Below are positions 26,951-38,266 of a DNA stretch of 64,000 nt, in pieces. The stretch covers positions 5,696-69,695 of the forward strand of contig QANZ01006359.1 of the NCBI GenBank assembly GCA_003254925.1, read 5' to 3'. Under the pieces are notes generated by a model. It did no database searches. It saw only the letters and a program-made list of their open reading frames with translations, and had not been told where the DNA came from. Source of the stretch: Chamaecrista fasciculata. Its lineage: Eukaryota > Streptophyta > Magnoliopsida > Fabales > Fabaceae. Both the position numbers and the translations under genes were made by a program. Each line of letters starts with the position of its first letter. Position 1 is the first letter of the stretch.

Positions 26951-27577
26951 AGATTATAGAAGAAGTCGGGATGGTATCACTATTGTTGCTACGCTGAATA
27001 AACCGATAAAAATGGTTTCTTTGCGACCCGGAAATCCGGAATTCTTAGCCATGCTTGGCCCATGAAAATGATATGTCTACATGCCACATAGTAAGTAAGG
27101 TAAGGCCAAAGTCTCAAATTGGTCCTTGTATGGGGGTAAAGTTCAAATTAGTATATTATCTTTCATTTGTTTTAAGTTGGTCCAACATATTTCTATAAAG
27201 TTTCAAATTGGTCTAAAATAATTGAATGTGATAATATCTCTTTCATTTTAAGTTCAAACATAATGAATTTAGAGTTACAAAATTTTTTTCAAATTGAATC
27301 TAAAAAGTATGTAACTCGTTTCATGGGAATCAACCACTTAATGATTCTCATCTAACCTGATCAGAAGAACCCCAAAATGTCATTGTCTCTTACCTTCTAC
27401 TTATCTTTAAAAAACTTCAGCTTCTTCATAAATTTAAAACTTCCCATCTGTCTACTAAGGAACTCCTTAACAATCAATGATCAATTATTGTCAATCAATA
27501 ACACAAGGTAAAACTGCAAGTCCAGATTCCAGATAGCTACTAGACTTGAAATGAATATATAAGTAAAGCGGTTATAC
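26951..27577. other. MnmE upstream region with a partial 'fossil' repeat arm
   Basis: Upstream of the MnmE start, with no gene seen. 27110-27260 contains repeated 'aaattggtccttgtatg'/'caaattggtctaaaata' phrases typical of one arm of the foldback MITEs elsewhere in the window, but I did not find a clean partner arm. Confidence 0.4.
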
Positions 27578-27665
27578 TTGCTTGTCTCAGCCAGTGTAAG
27601 AACTGTAAGTTGCTTAAGCTTGAGGGTTTGATCAGACACCAATTTTGGAAGAAGACCAGCATTAC
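27578..27665 (-). pseudogene. Isolated exon of COP9 signalosome subunit 7 (CSN7)
   Basis: An 88-base minus-strand exon has an acceptor (gattcacag) and a donor (gtataac). It reads NAGLLPKLVSDQTLKLKQ and continues LTVLTLAETS, which I recognise as the start of the PCI-domain core of CSN7 (family consensus LVPDQVLKLKQLTVLTLAE). The exon begins two bases into a codon, as expected for the Ser of KSNAG. No further CSN7 exons are found on either side, so this is a transposed or captured fragment, not a gene. CSN7 is a scaffold subunit of the COP9 deneddylase complex. Confidence 0.75.
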
Positions 27666-29080
27666 CTGTGAATCATATGTACCTTTTTTAACCAAGCTCC
27701 ATAATGTTATTTATGTTATTCTTAAAAAATAGAACAACAGTAACAAAATATTGTTGTTACACAGCCTTTGGATATTACAAAAATGCCTTTGAAACCAGGA
27801 CTCATCTTCTAAAAAAAGAGGATATTAGATGGAACTTTCCTATTTAAATCATTTACCAATAGAAAAATAATGAGAGACAAAATTAGGAATTCAATGGCTT
27901 CAATTATCAACATATAAAATGTAGTCCTTGTAGACCTCAAAACAAGCAGGACATGATATACAAGCAAGCACTAAATGGAATATATGCTTATAAGAAAGCC
28001 TCACAATATATCAGGGTATCATAATAATTCCTTAATCTAACTTCATGAATTGCATCTTTACAAGTGAAAATTGCTGATGCCTGACGGTAGTATGGCTGAA
28101 GCTGAAGGCAATTTTGATTTATTAAAATCTCATAACATTTGACCTTAAAGAAATGTTTTATTTGTTCCTATATATAGTAGCATGCTATCTTTTTATTTGT
28201 TAATAAGTTGACTATGGACAATTATTGCACTGATAACTTTGAACCCCGTACTTGCAATGGGGGTCATCTAAAATATCAACAATAAATAGATCAAAATGGT
28301 ATCAGACTACATCGACATACCTCATGAGAGAGAATTTTGAATTTGAATCTGAATTTCAAATGTTCCAGAAAATGATCCTAACATAATTCTGAACTAAGGA
28401 TACTTAGAATAGACAGCGACAAGGAACATTTCAACAACACCCTAACCAAGGATCTCAATGACAATGGAATAATCAAAGCACAGCTACTTATGTCATAAGT
28501 CACATGCCAGCAAAAGCTATGAGCTTGAAAACCCCTAACAACATTCTCCAAACTCACTACCCTAAAAACAAATCTTCTTCTCTTTCCCAAAATTCTTGGC
28601 TGCACTATCGTTTGTACACCTCCATGACACTACCAAGTGTTATAAATTCTCCTCAATATGCTAGTAATCAACTAGTTACTGCTACTTTTGGAAGAAATTA
28701 CAAGCACCTCAAAAAGCTGTCAGCACTTTGAGATTATATCATTAGCAAACTCAAAGGCCATTATTATTAATTGTATCACACACTTAAAGTTCTTAATGTG
28801 AACCAAAGTATCTACCTATCATTTATGAAATGAACATGCAATTTGAATATATACAAGAACTGCATTACCATCAATAGTAGGCTAATTGTCTTTATTTGCT
28901 ACAATATCAATCCATGAGCCCATGACACAATTCATAAAGTTGCAAACATAAACAATTAAAAGAACACAGGAAATATANAACAAAACTTAGATCCAAAAAA
29001 CAACGAAATTCAGTTGTGAGATGACACAAGACATTGAATCCGATAGGGAAAACAATGTTTCTCACAAACTGAACAAAATT
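27666..29080. other. Non-coding region of unknown origin
   Basis: AT-rich with only short frames; a single N is at 28978. Nothing recognised. It probably belongs to the same repetitive block as the CSN7 fragment and the arrays that follow. Confidence 0.4.
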
Positions 29081-29094
29081 GGATCCCAAAGTTG

Positions 29095-29775
29095 GAGAAT
29101 ATCCAACAAATGCAACTGAATTACATCAAATGTCTTTCTAAGACCAAATTGGACTGAATCCAATAATTATAACAAAGTTACCCAAATGCCTCTTGAAGAC
29201 CAAATTGGACTAAATCCAATAATTGTAACAGAGTTACCCAAATGCCTCTTGAAGGCCAAATTGGACTAGATCCAAAAAATGCAACAAAGTTACTCAGATG
29301 CCTGTAAGGGCCAAGATTGGACTAAATCCAATAAATGTAACAGAGTTACCTCAAATTCCTGTAAAGGCCAAAATTGGACTAAAACCAATAAATGTAACAA
29401 AGTTACCCAAATGCCTCTTGAAGGCCAAATTGGATCAAATCTAACAATTGTAACGAAGTTACTACAGATGCCTCTTGAAGGCCGAATTGGACTAAATCCA
29501 ATAAATGTAACATAGTTACGAGATGCCTCTTGAAAGCTAAATTAGACTAAATCCAATACATGTAATGAATTTACGCCAGATGCCTGTAAGGGCCAAAATT
29601 GGACTAAATCCAATAAATGTAACGAAGTTACGCCAAATGCCTGTAAGGGGCAAAATTGGACTAAATCCAATAAATGTAACAATGTTACCCAGATGCCTGT
29701 AAGGGCCAAGATTGGATTAAAACCAATAAATGTAACAAAGTTACAACATACCAAAATTGGAGAAAATCCAATTGA
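29095..29775. repeat. Minisatellite, ~11 degenerate copies of a 57-63 bp unit
   Basis: Units read approximately 'aaattggactaaatccaata', 'aatgtaacaaagttac', then 'ccaaatgcctcttgaaggcc' or the alternative 'gcctgtaagggcc'. The ttgga core recurs near 29140, 29200, 29263, 29318, 29376, 29432, 29489, 29546, 29603, 29659 and 29715. Each unit holds two small dyads, TTGGA-ctaaa-TCCAA and GTAAC-aaa-GTTAC, and two alternating spacer types. Frames through it (29279-29515 +, 29542-29754 -) are by-products of the array. Confidence 0.9.
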
Positions 29776-29995
29776 TGTTTACTCAGACTCCCACTGGACC
29801 GAAATATTATCTAAAAGGTCCACAAAATGCTCATACCAAAATTTATACTAAGTCTTGTCAGCAGCATCAAAATGTTTAAACACATATGTTGGCCCAAGAT
29901 CCCTCACAGCCAAATAATCATTTCAGATTATCAAGTACATGTTTAGGGACTCAAACCAAACATCGTAATTAGTCCCAAAAAAAAGTTTTCACCAT

Positions 29996-30236
29996 AGAAA
30001 GTTGCTTAAAACGAAAAGCTGATATGGCCACTAACAAATGGGAAACAATAATTATGTCTCAAAACATAATTATAACACAAAGTTTCCTTCACAAAATCAG
30101 CTTATGCAACCTGATGAAAGTTGCTAAAACCAGAAGCTGATTTGGCCATCAACAAATGGGAAATATTAATTATGTTTCAACAACATAATTACAACACAAG
30201 ATTTCCCTCACAGAATCAGCTTATACAACTTTATAA
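29996..30236. repeat. Two tandem ~122-bp units, each with nested inverted repeats
   Basis: Copy 1 (about 29996-30116) and copy 2 (about 30117-30236) run from gaaagttgct through aagctgat, tggccatcaacaaatgggaa, a palindrome (ataattatg...cataattat) and atcagcttatgcaact. In each copy the outer aagttgc...aagctgat is reverse-complementary to atcagctt..gcaactt, so each unit can fold as a long hairpin with an inner palindrome. Confidence 0.75.
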
Positions 30237-30736
30237 AAAATGTGAAAACACATGTATATCAAAACTTGCAGAACAAAGAGGGGATCAACACAAAATGCAT
30301 CCATTGTCTCCATATCGATAGGATACAACAGACTCCGGAAACATTATAAACAAAACTCAATGCTGACAAGATACGAATGAGCATGCACCACAAATTTGCA
30401 TATTAACTATGTTTCACCGATAGGGTAAATCCACAATTAACATACAAATAGTCTGAGATTGAACAATCTTCTCTCTCCACAAACAAGAATTTTATGTCAA
30501 ATTTTATAAACCACAAATCTTGTAATTTGAGAGAAGCTTAAAACAAATCAAGTATCGCAACAGATGGTCAAAGGAATAAAAATTAACCAAATGCATGTCA
30601 AATATTCGAATCCTCAACCATATAATCCAATAAATGGATTAACAAAAGCGATACATATTTGAAGTGGCTGTAGGTGTCTGTCCGACCCTTCAAAACAAAA
30701 CAGCCCTTCCACACATAACAAACATGCAACTTGANG

Positions 30737-30920
30737 GCACGTGATTCCATTTGTGGATCAAATATTCAAAATGGGGGCGTTGAAGAAAACTTCAAGTCTT
30801 CAAGTTCAAGGTGTGGGTGGTCACTGGTCAAGGCCGAAAACAAGGGTGTTAGGTGGTGGTGACTGCTCATACAACTTAAAGCACGTGCCACGCACACGCA
30901 TCAAATATTCAAGTCCACCC
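30737..30920. promoter_or_regulatory. G-box containing stretch
   Basis: Two CACGTG motifs (ggcacgtgatt at about 30737 and agcacgtgccacg at about 30882) lie ~145 bases apart beside GC-richer sequence. It resembles plant promoter DNA, possibly for the minus-strand chimeric block containing the CSN7 exon. No gene is attached, so this is suggestive only. An N is at 30735. Confidence 0.3.
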
Positions 30921-31567
30921 CAAGATGTGGACAAGTGGGATTTGGTAATTCACTAATTGGCATGCATATTCTCAAGTCTCAACCTCTGCTTTTGGTAGGT
31001 GTCACCTTCCTCTCCTGCAACTCAACTTAATTAAATTAAACAATAATTAGGGTCGCCATAGAATTGGTCTTCTGTCCCTAAACTTCACCAAGGGTTGATA
31101 TTCCATGATTATTTGGGTTTTCTGACAGTACCCATTTAAAATTTACTTAAACCCAATGTGTACTTTTCCAGCTTTGATGTTGAAAGGGATGGATATATCA
31201 TCTCCCATTTCTCTGCACCTAACAGTTACCAATTATTTGTCAATCGAATTCTAAGCTTGCTTTTAATTCGTGAACTCTTCTTCGATATGTCTAATTTAAT
31301 CACTGTGCTTCTCAAGGACGAGATTCAACAAAATTGCACAGTCCAATGAAACAATTTAGATGAAGAATTTCTATTCACTTGAAATCTATTTTCTATTACA
31401 TTTGAAGAGTGATCCGTAGAATGCCATCCATTTATCACACACCCAAATCCAATGTAAGCTTGCGAGAAAGCCAAGGCTAGGATGAAGAAAGATGCTTGAA
31501 ATAATTTTATTTTATTTTATGTACTTTTTTTAAAAAAAAAAATAATTAGAATCTTTAATAAATTTAA

Positions 31568-31880
31568 TGACAAAAGTACTGTTGATAATCAAAATATGAC
31601 GCAAGTTTCATTTGGAGAATTTTTTTAATCAATTGTACTTTTAAAGTATGAAATTAATATTAGTTGTACTTCCAAATTTTTTTTATCAGTTATACTTCAA
31701 ATGTTTTATATTTGAGTTAATTGTACTCCTAAATTGGGAGTACAATTAACCTAAAAAAAATTTTCAGAGTACAATTGAAATTAACCTCATACTTAAAGTT
31801 ACAATTGACTAAAAAAAACTTTAGAGATAGAACTGAAATTAATCTCATACTTTGGGTACCATAATTACTTTTGCCTAAAT
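31568..31880. mobile_element. Foldback MITE (~310 bp)
   Basis: The left end (gacaaaagtactg...tcaattgtacttttaaagta) and the right end (catactttgggtaccataat then tacttttgcc) are imperfectly inverted. Internal 'ttaattgtactccta' and 'gagtacaatt' phrases mirror each other about a centre near 31738 (aattgggagtacaatt). Non-coding. Confidence 0.6.
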
Positions 31881-32179
31881 TTAATCATTCACCATCCCAT
31901 CTAATTGAGATTGATTATTAAAATAATTATTTTATTTTTTTTTTTAAAAAATAAAAACATAAAATACAAAGATGAGAATCTAAAATATTAGCGTATTAAA
32001 ATAGAGGAGGAAATTATAGTTAGGGTTAGGTGTTGTCAAAAAAGTGCTGCCAACTACCAACTAAGAAAAAATGGAATTTGGAATTATACTGTTTCTGTTA
32101 GAGGCAGCCAAAACGATAAGCCATCTTGGCCTTTTTATTTTTTTTTAACAACATATAAATTATCGTAAATCCTAATTGG

Positions 32180-32948
32180 ATTTTGGACACCGCTATAGTA
32201 TAGAGTAAACAGACGCCGATTTCTTCTATATTGATTGAAGTGGCTTCTTGTGTTGGTCATAAATAACTCCATTTCCCTCTCAACATCTTTCATTTTTGTT
32301 CATTGGAGTGAATGTTAACTTCTCTAACTCTGTCACCTTCTTTAGCTTTTCTCCTATTATACTCTACGCATTCCTGCATTACGACGCTCACCTCGTTTTT
32401 GTCGCCACCCCTATAAAACCAGGTATGTTTGATTGTTTTCTCTCCTACTTTCTCTATCTATTCTCTGCTCCTTCGCATTTTGCTTTTTGGCCCTTCGTCT
32501 TTCTCTTTTCTTCCGTTTCTTGATTCACGGTACGTTGTGTCCTTTCGGATTTATCATTTTCGACTTTTGACCTGATGAACCAAAATGGTGTTCTGGGCTT
32601 TTCTTGATTTTTCGTATTCTTTCACATGGATCGGAAATTTCTGTTACTTCTTTAGATTATGTTCTGAGCAATTTCAAGTTTCATAAATCGCGTCCTAGGT
32701 TCAAATATGCTAAGAACCATATGCTAAGTTTTATTATTCCTTGATTCGTTTTTTGTTATTGAAATGTTCTTGTATTCATGTACGAGCTTGTTCTGTTATT
32801 CTATTCTTGATTCCAACTTTGAGTGTTTATAACTTGAGATTCTTGGACAAATAACTATAGGATCACACAGAAATACCTTGATAGGCATTGCCTTACTCAT
32901 TATTTGTTTGTTTTTAATATTCCCTTCTTATTTTTCAATCATCAGAGA
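32180..32948 (+). promoter_or_regulatory. PGM promoter/leader with probable 5'UTR intron
   Basis: C/T-rich leader from ~32220. A probable noncoding exon ends at aaaaccag|gtatgtt (about 32421) and the acceptor ttcaatcatcag ends at 32945, three bases before the start codon at 32949. The frames at 32296 and upstream in-frame Met codons lie in this leader or intron and are not part of the protein. Confidence 0.5.
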
Positions 32949-35482
32949 ATGGCTGCTGAAGTTTGTCACCAGGCTATTGGGACTATTCAGTCTCATTCAT
33001 TTCTTAATTCTAAAAATCATCAAAAGCTTCACAAGAACTCAATAAGATTGACCGCCAAGGATCTTACCAGCTCTATTGGCCTATCAAGGAGAGCAAGTAA
33101 TTACTCAGGCCAGAGAAATTGTAGCGTCATTCGATCTTCAGCTTCCCAGACATCGGTGGCTGATCCAGTATTATCTCCTTCAAGAAGCAGCACCGGTGAC
33201 ACTTCCAAGAAATCAAGTAAGACAAACTCTCCTGTCAATTGATATTTATCGCTCACAGGAGTTGGCTATGTATTCTTATAAAGCATTCATCCTTTTTTCC
33301 TCCTAAGTCAAGCACGTTTATGTTGAAATGATCCTGAAGTTGGATTTACTTAGTTTTATATTTTATAAGATTGCATCAGTCAAAAAGCAGCTTTTTTTCT
33401 CAGTTGGATTATTTTAATTGATGTTATGTTTGTTCCATCTCAGATGAAGCAGCTTTGATCCTTATTCGGCATGGTGAATCATTATGGAATGAAAAGAATT
33501 TATTCACGGGTTGTGTAGATGTCCCTCTAAGCAACAGGGGAATAGATGAGGCTATTGAAGCTGGAAAAAGAATCAGCAGCATCCCTGTTGATGTTATATT
33601 TACATCTGCACTGATTCGTGCACAAATGACAGCCATGCTTGCCATGACCCAGCACCGTCGCAGGAAGGTACTATTACTAATGATGAATAACAATCTTCAG
33701 GTTTTAAAAGTGGTACTATGTTGAATTAGACCTAAGATTGAAAGCTTAGGGTATATTATTGAGCATTCTAGGCTCCCATTCTTTGATTTGAATTAGTATT
33801 GTCAATCATTGCTGCAGTAACTGTAAGGACAGAGGAGTTTATACTGGCTCCACAACCAGAAAATTGGGGAATAATAAATTTCCTGGTTATGCTATACGAT
33901 ATAATTAACACTGTATGCTAATTAAGTGTCATTTTCTGAGCTAGTTTATTAATAATCAACCTTTCTGCAGGTGCCCATCATTATTCACAATGAGAGTGAA
34001 CAAGCAAGGGCATGGAGCCAAGTTTTTAGTGAAGATACTAAAAAACAATCTATTCCAGTCATAGCATCTTGGCAACTAAATGAAAGAATGTAATTAACTT
34101 TTTCTTATTCTCAGTTTTTTTATCCTTCTTTATAACTTCATGGTGGCATGTGACTTATAGTGAAACTTTTTGCCCTTTCAGGTATGGGGAGCTTCAAGGT
34201 CTTAATAAGCAGGAAACAGCAGACAGATATGGTAAAGAACAAGTCCATGAGTGGCGCCGAAGTTATGACATCCCTCCTCCTAATGGTGAAAGTTTGGAAA
34301 TGTGTGCTGAAAGGGCAGTTGCTTATTTCAGAGAGCAAGTATGTGAAACTTAGTAGTTTTGTGTCATTGTTCCCATTTTTTTCTTTTAATAGATGGTAGT
34401 AAAACAACGTTCTCCCTATTCTTAGAAGGGAAAAAAAAGGTATTTTGCTTGTTATATGTTGTAGGGCTGGTATTGTTATTAGTCAAGTAAAATATATCTT
34501 GGAGGTTGAAGTGGTCAAATAACATTGATAAGTAACTAATTCAAGTGGCAATATACTGCAGATTGAACCCCAACTTTCATCCGGAAAGAATGTTATGATT
34601 GCTGCCCATGGGAATTCATTGAGGTCCATTATCATGTATCTTGACAAATTAACTTCCCAAGAGGTGATTGGAGTATCCAGAACTATCATGCTCCTTATGT
34701 TCACGTATAATACTTAAGTAGTCATGATTTTTTTTTTTCTTTCACCGTTTGACAGGTCATTAGTCTGGAATTGTCAACTGGCATTCCCATGCTTTATATT
34801 TTCAAAGAAGGAAGATTCATTAGGAGGGGGAGTCCCATAGGACCAACTGAAGCTGGAGTTTATGCTTATACTAGGGTATGTTTCTTATATCCCTTTTATA
34901 TTTCGTTACTTCTATGCTAAGATGACAATTATTATGGCAGAAGTTTTGGTTTAACGATGGATATATGTTATCTGGAAAACTGCAATGTGTGTTGCAATCC
35001 ACTTGAAATAGATGGAATGTTTATAAAACTATCAGTCCTGTAAATTCTCTTTGGCTTCAACTGGTGTGGTTGGTATGATCAATTCCTGATAGGGTGATAC
35101 TATGTACGTATATCAGTAACTAAAAATAAGTAGTGAAGAAATTTGGAACTATAAACTTAGCTGATTGTGCAATTCCAGCCAACTTCTTATGCCAGAAATA
35201 GCGGCAGTTTGCTCTGGATTGACAAAAATAAATATGTATATAGATATAACTATAAGCCACACTTTCTGGAGCCACCTCTATATGAGTAATCCATTTTCTA
35301 GTTTGAAATGGTGCTCCATTATAATATTGAGAGCCAAGTTCTATTGTTTTGAAAAACCGTTCTTCTCTTTTTTCTTTTGTTGTTTTTTTTAAAACTTGCT
35401 AAGCCTTCAAGACGTTGATTACTTCTATTATTGTGGCCAGAATCTGGCTCAGTACAGGCAGAAGTTGGATGAAATGTACTAA
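32949..35482 (+). CDS. 2,3-bisphosphoglycerate-dependent phosphoglycerate mutase, plastid-type presequence
   Basis: Seven coding exons: 32949-33216, 33444-33667, 33971-34089, 34182-34338, 34562-34663, 34756-34875, 35441-35482; 1032 bases, 343 aa, close to plant homologues. Residues 1-~80 are Ser/Lys-rich and lack acids, a plausible chloroplast transit peptide. The histidine phosphatase fold shows LIRHGES with catalytic H99 (the phospho-histidine), then [15 protein letters not shown], and the second catalytic histidine H272 in AAHGNS. The C-terminus [13 protein letters not shown] is complete. It interconverts 3- and 2-phosphoglycerate. Most plant glycolytic mutases are the cofactor-independent type, so this dPGM-like family is the less studied one. 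A possible 3'UTR exon starts near 35575. Confidence 0.95.
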
Positions 35483-35617
35483 AATACAGGTAACAGTTAC
35501 ACCACTTACTATTTTTTTAATGCTTAAGCTTCTCAATAAACTTTTTCAACATTTTAACTTCATTCTGTTTCAGGGAATGCGCTCTGCACTATCCGCTACA
35601 TCATTGTTGAGTGTTTG

Positions 35618-36660
35618 ATCATGAAAAGAAACAAAAATATATGTCAATCAGTTTCTCCACTACATACTATTAAAATTTGCCCTTGTCCTTAAGCTAGGTT
35701 TTTTTGGATGTTCTAGTACAGATTAGAACCAGTTACTTGGTAGACCAGCTCCTACTTTTTGATATTCATATGTTGTAGTGGCTGAGTAAGCCTGTCGTAG
35801 TAGATGCCTGTAATGTTTACAGCCATCCATTGTTATACATACTTGTAAATGAGTTGTAACGTGAACTTTATTGGATATTCTAAACATTTCATTAAAGAAA
35901 CATATCCCCACATTGCTCCTCTCTTGAATATATTTTCTTTCATTATAATCATGAATTTACATGTGTTTCATCTTTTTTCTTGTTCAAGGTGAAAATTGAA
36001 AACAAAACAGCAAAAGAAAAAAAGTTCACCGCAAGTCACCTAGGATAATAGTTCTGATTTAGTGTCGTGGCATCTTGCTACGTGACTGTTGACTCAGCAG
36101 TCCTCACAAAGCTGAGACATGCAATGTCTCATATCTAATATCTCTATCTCCCTAATTAAGATTTTCTAGTATGCTTTAGCAGTCCCTAAATCTTACCCAT
36201 GAGCAGGAAAACAATATAACTTCTCGTTCTCAAAAGTATAAAAATCTGAGTCTTGCCATATGGAGTCTTAAAGGAGCATCGTGTATGGATGGCCGATGAG
36301 ACATGATAGAGTTCCAAGTTGTTCATAAGGAGGACACCTTGACTCATTCTCTGTGGATATATATTGATGTCAAATCCAGTGTTATTATTCCCACGAAATG
36401 AACACTCTAGAAGGTCCATCTCAAATAGATCTCCATAACACTATAATCTTTGTGTTGTGATCATATGATGAAACAAACTACGCTTTATTATAAGTCTTTG
36501 GCTCTAACAGGGGCTTTGATCTCAAAACAATACAAAATCCATGAACTAGATTATCAGGAACTGATATCAAATGTTAAAGGTCAGTACCGTACACTGTACT
36601 AGCAAAAATTTGTCTAACATAATTACCAAGTAATGCATAAAACCTTTAACGACGTATTAA
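35618..36660. other. PGM downstream intergenic region
   Basis: After the PGM 3' region no gene is recognised. A minus-strand frame at 36186-36419 has no motif I can place. The stretch lies next to gypsy gag remnants and may be degraded retroelement. Confidence 0.4.
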
Positions 36661-36666
36661 TAGGAG

Positions 36667-36729
36667 GTAAAGTAAAAGGTTTTGCTGCACTACTCATCAA
36701 GTGGCGTGCAGCAAAACCTTTTACTTTAC
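36667..36729. repeat. Perfect 24-bp inverted repeat with 15-base loop
   Basis: 36667-36690 (gtaaagtaaaaggttttgct then gcac) is exactly reverse-complementary to 36706-36729, with a 15-base loop between. It adjoins the gag remnant. A second short pair (catcaag / cttgatg) overlaps the loop and right flank. Confidence 0.95.
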
Positions 36730-36769
36730 TCACCTTGATGAACTACTTATAGTCCCGAATATTTTTCTT

Positions 36770-37160
36770 GTTTTGAAGACGTCTTTAGTTTGGCCATCGC
36801 CTCCTCTTTGGTATGACAAGACAAAATTGTGTAAGTTCTCTCTTAAACTCAATCCAAGTATTTATTATGCATATACCCTTCTCAATATTGCCATGCCCTA
36901 TCCTCCACCAAGTTCTTGTGAAATCATCAAGATGGAGAGAGGCAATATTTATCTTAGCTATCTCATCGATGGCACCAAGTATTTCGAAATATTGCTCCAT
37001 ACTCCAAAGAAAATTATCTGAGACATTTCTAGTGCCCTTACAAGAGTTTGGCTTAAGTACATTTACTCTTCATCAGTTGCTCCTCATGAGTGGTCTTAGT
37101 ATTCATTGTCCTGATGCTAACTCTTCCCCGAACGATCAAGTGTGGCTCTAATACCAATTG
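36770..37160 (-). pseudogene. Ty3/gypsy retrotransposon gag fragment
   Basis: Minus-strand translation gives, across stops, pieces such as VLKPNSCKGTR, DNFLWSMEQYFE, DEIAKINIASLHLDD and TWIEFKREL. These match the recurrent plant gypsy gag pattern (P-x-PF-KG-TR-...-NFLW-x-MEQYF-...-TWEEFK). The longest open part is 36785-37000. Protease, reverse transcriptase and integrase are absent nearby, so this is a decayed fragment on the intergenic side of PGM. Confidence 0.75.
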
Positions 37161-38266
37161 TCGCAGGTTTGAATTTTTCACTTTCCGCATCTCTAACATT
37201 TTTGGAAGACTTTTAGACATGTGTAAAGATTTTTAGAGAGTTTTACACCCTTTAATTTATGCAGAATTTACCCCTCTAGAAGCTGTCTTAAATAATATAA
37301 ATTATCTATAGTCGCCGAATCATTTCTCATTCATCTATGAGCTACTCAAGGAGGCTTGATGTGATATGGACTACGGTACACATTCCATGCTAAACAATAT
37401 CTGGGTCACACCCCCTGTCCACCAAAAATTTAAAATAAAAGTATGTCTTTTCTTTTCTTTGTTGGGCTTTGGCCCCTGTCTCTTACCCCACAAAAAAATT
37501 AAAATAAAAAGACAAACGTGCAATACTGCAACTCGATGTTTATGTATAATACTAAAATACAAATAATTCTCTTTCTCTATTTTTTTCATAGAATTTCAAG
37601 AGGCTTTTACTTACATGACCCATTCAAATCTTGGGTTTCAAGATGGCATTTGTGTGTTATTTACTAAAATGAGGACAACTAGAACAACTAAATCTAGAGC
37701 TTAGAACATTGATATTTTACTGTCTTTGAGGGATATAACTAGAAGGTTTGGATATAGTTTTCAACAAAGTTTGTTTTTGACCTTTCCAATGATATTTTAG
37801 GCAGGTCTTCAGTCACATGGGTGGAAATTAAGAGGAAAGTTCTCGGACTAACAATATTTTGATGCTGTGGAGTCATTTCATCTTCTCTTTCTGCTGCAGC
37901 ACACCAAGCCTGAAGCTCTAGATGTGGGATCAAGGAGGGTTTTTATTAAATGCTATGATTAGGGACAAATTATATATTTACTTTACTTGCTTTTAGTTTT
38001 CTGTATTGTGGTGTATCAAAACGAAAAAATTCACATTTCACAGTGCCAAATTGGCAAATGATTTTCTTGATTCATCATTCAGACATTCAGGGTAGGGATG
38101 CGTTACGTCGGTGGACCAACTTTTACTCTGTGCTGAGATCAAAACATAAACATTTCTTATTCTCGGAATCCCCAAACACAATAATACCGTTTCATAACCA
38201 GACCCGCTTATAAATTAATTTTCACATATTGAAGAATTAATCTATAGCATATATAGGCATATATCA
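37161..38266. other. Intergenic region between gag remnant and BXL7 3' end
   Basis: AT-rich with short frames; nothing recognisable. The last ~200 bases will be the 3' untranslated region of the minus-strand beta-xylosidase gene. Confidence 0.4.

Noticed and set aside
29095-29775. CRISPR-like array
   Set aside because: Whole units are degenerate tandem repeats without unique spacers, and this is a plant nuclear sequence.
33424-33693. 89-aa minus-strand frame
   Set aside because: Antisense of PGM exon 2, whose RHG catalytic motif is clear on the plus strand.
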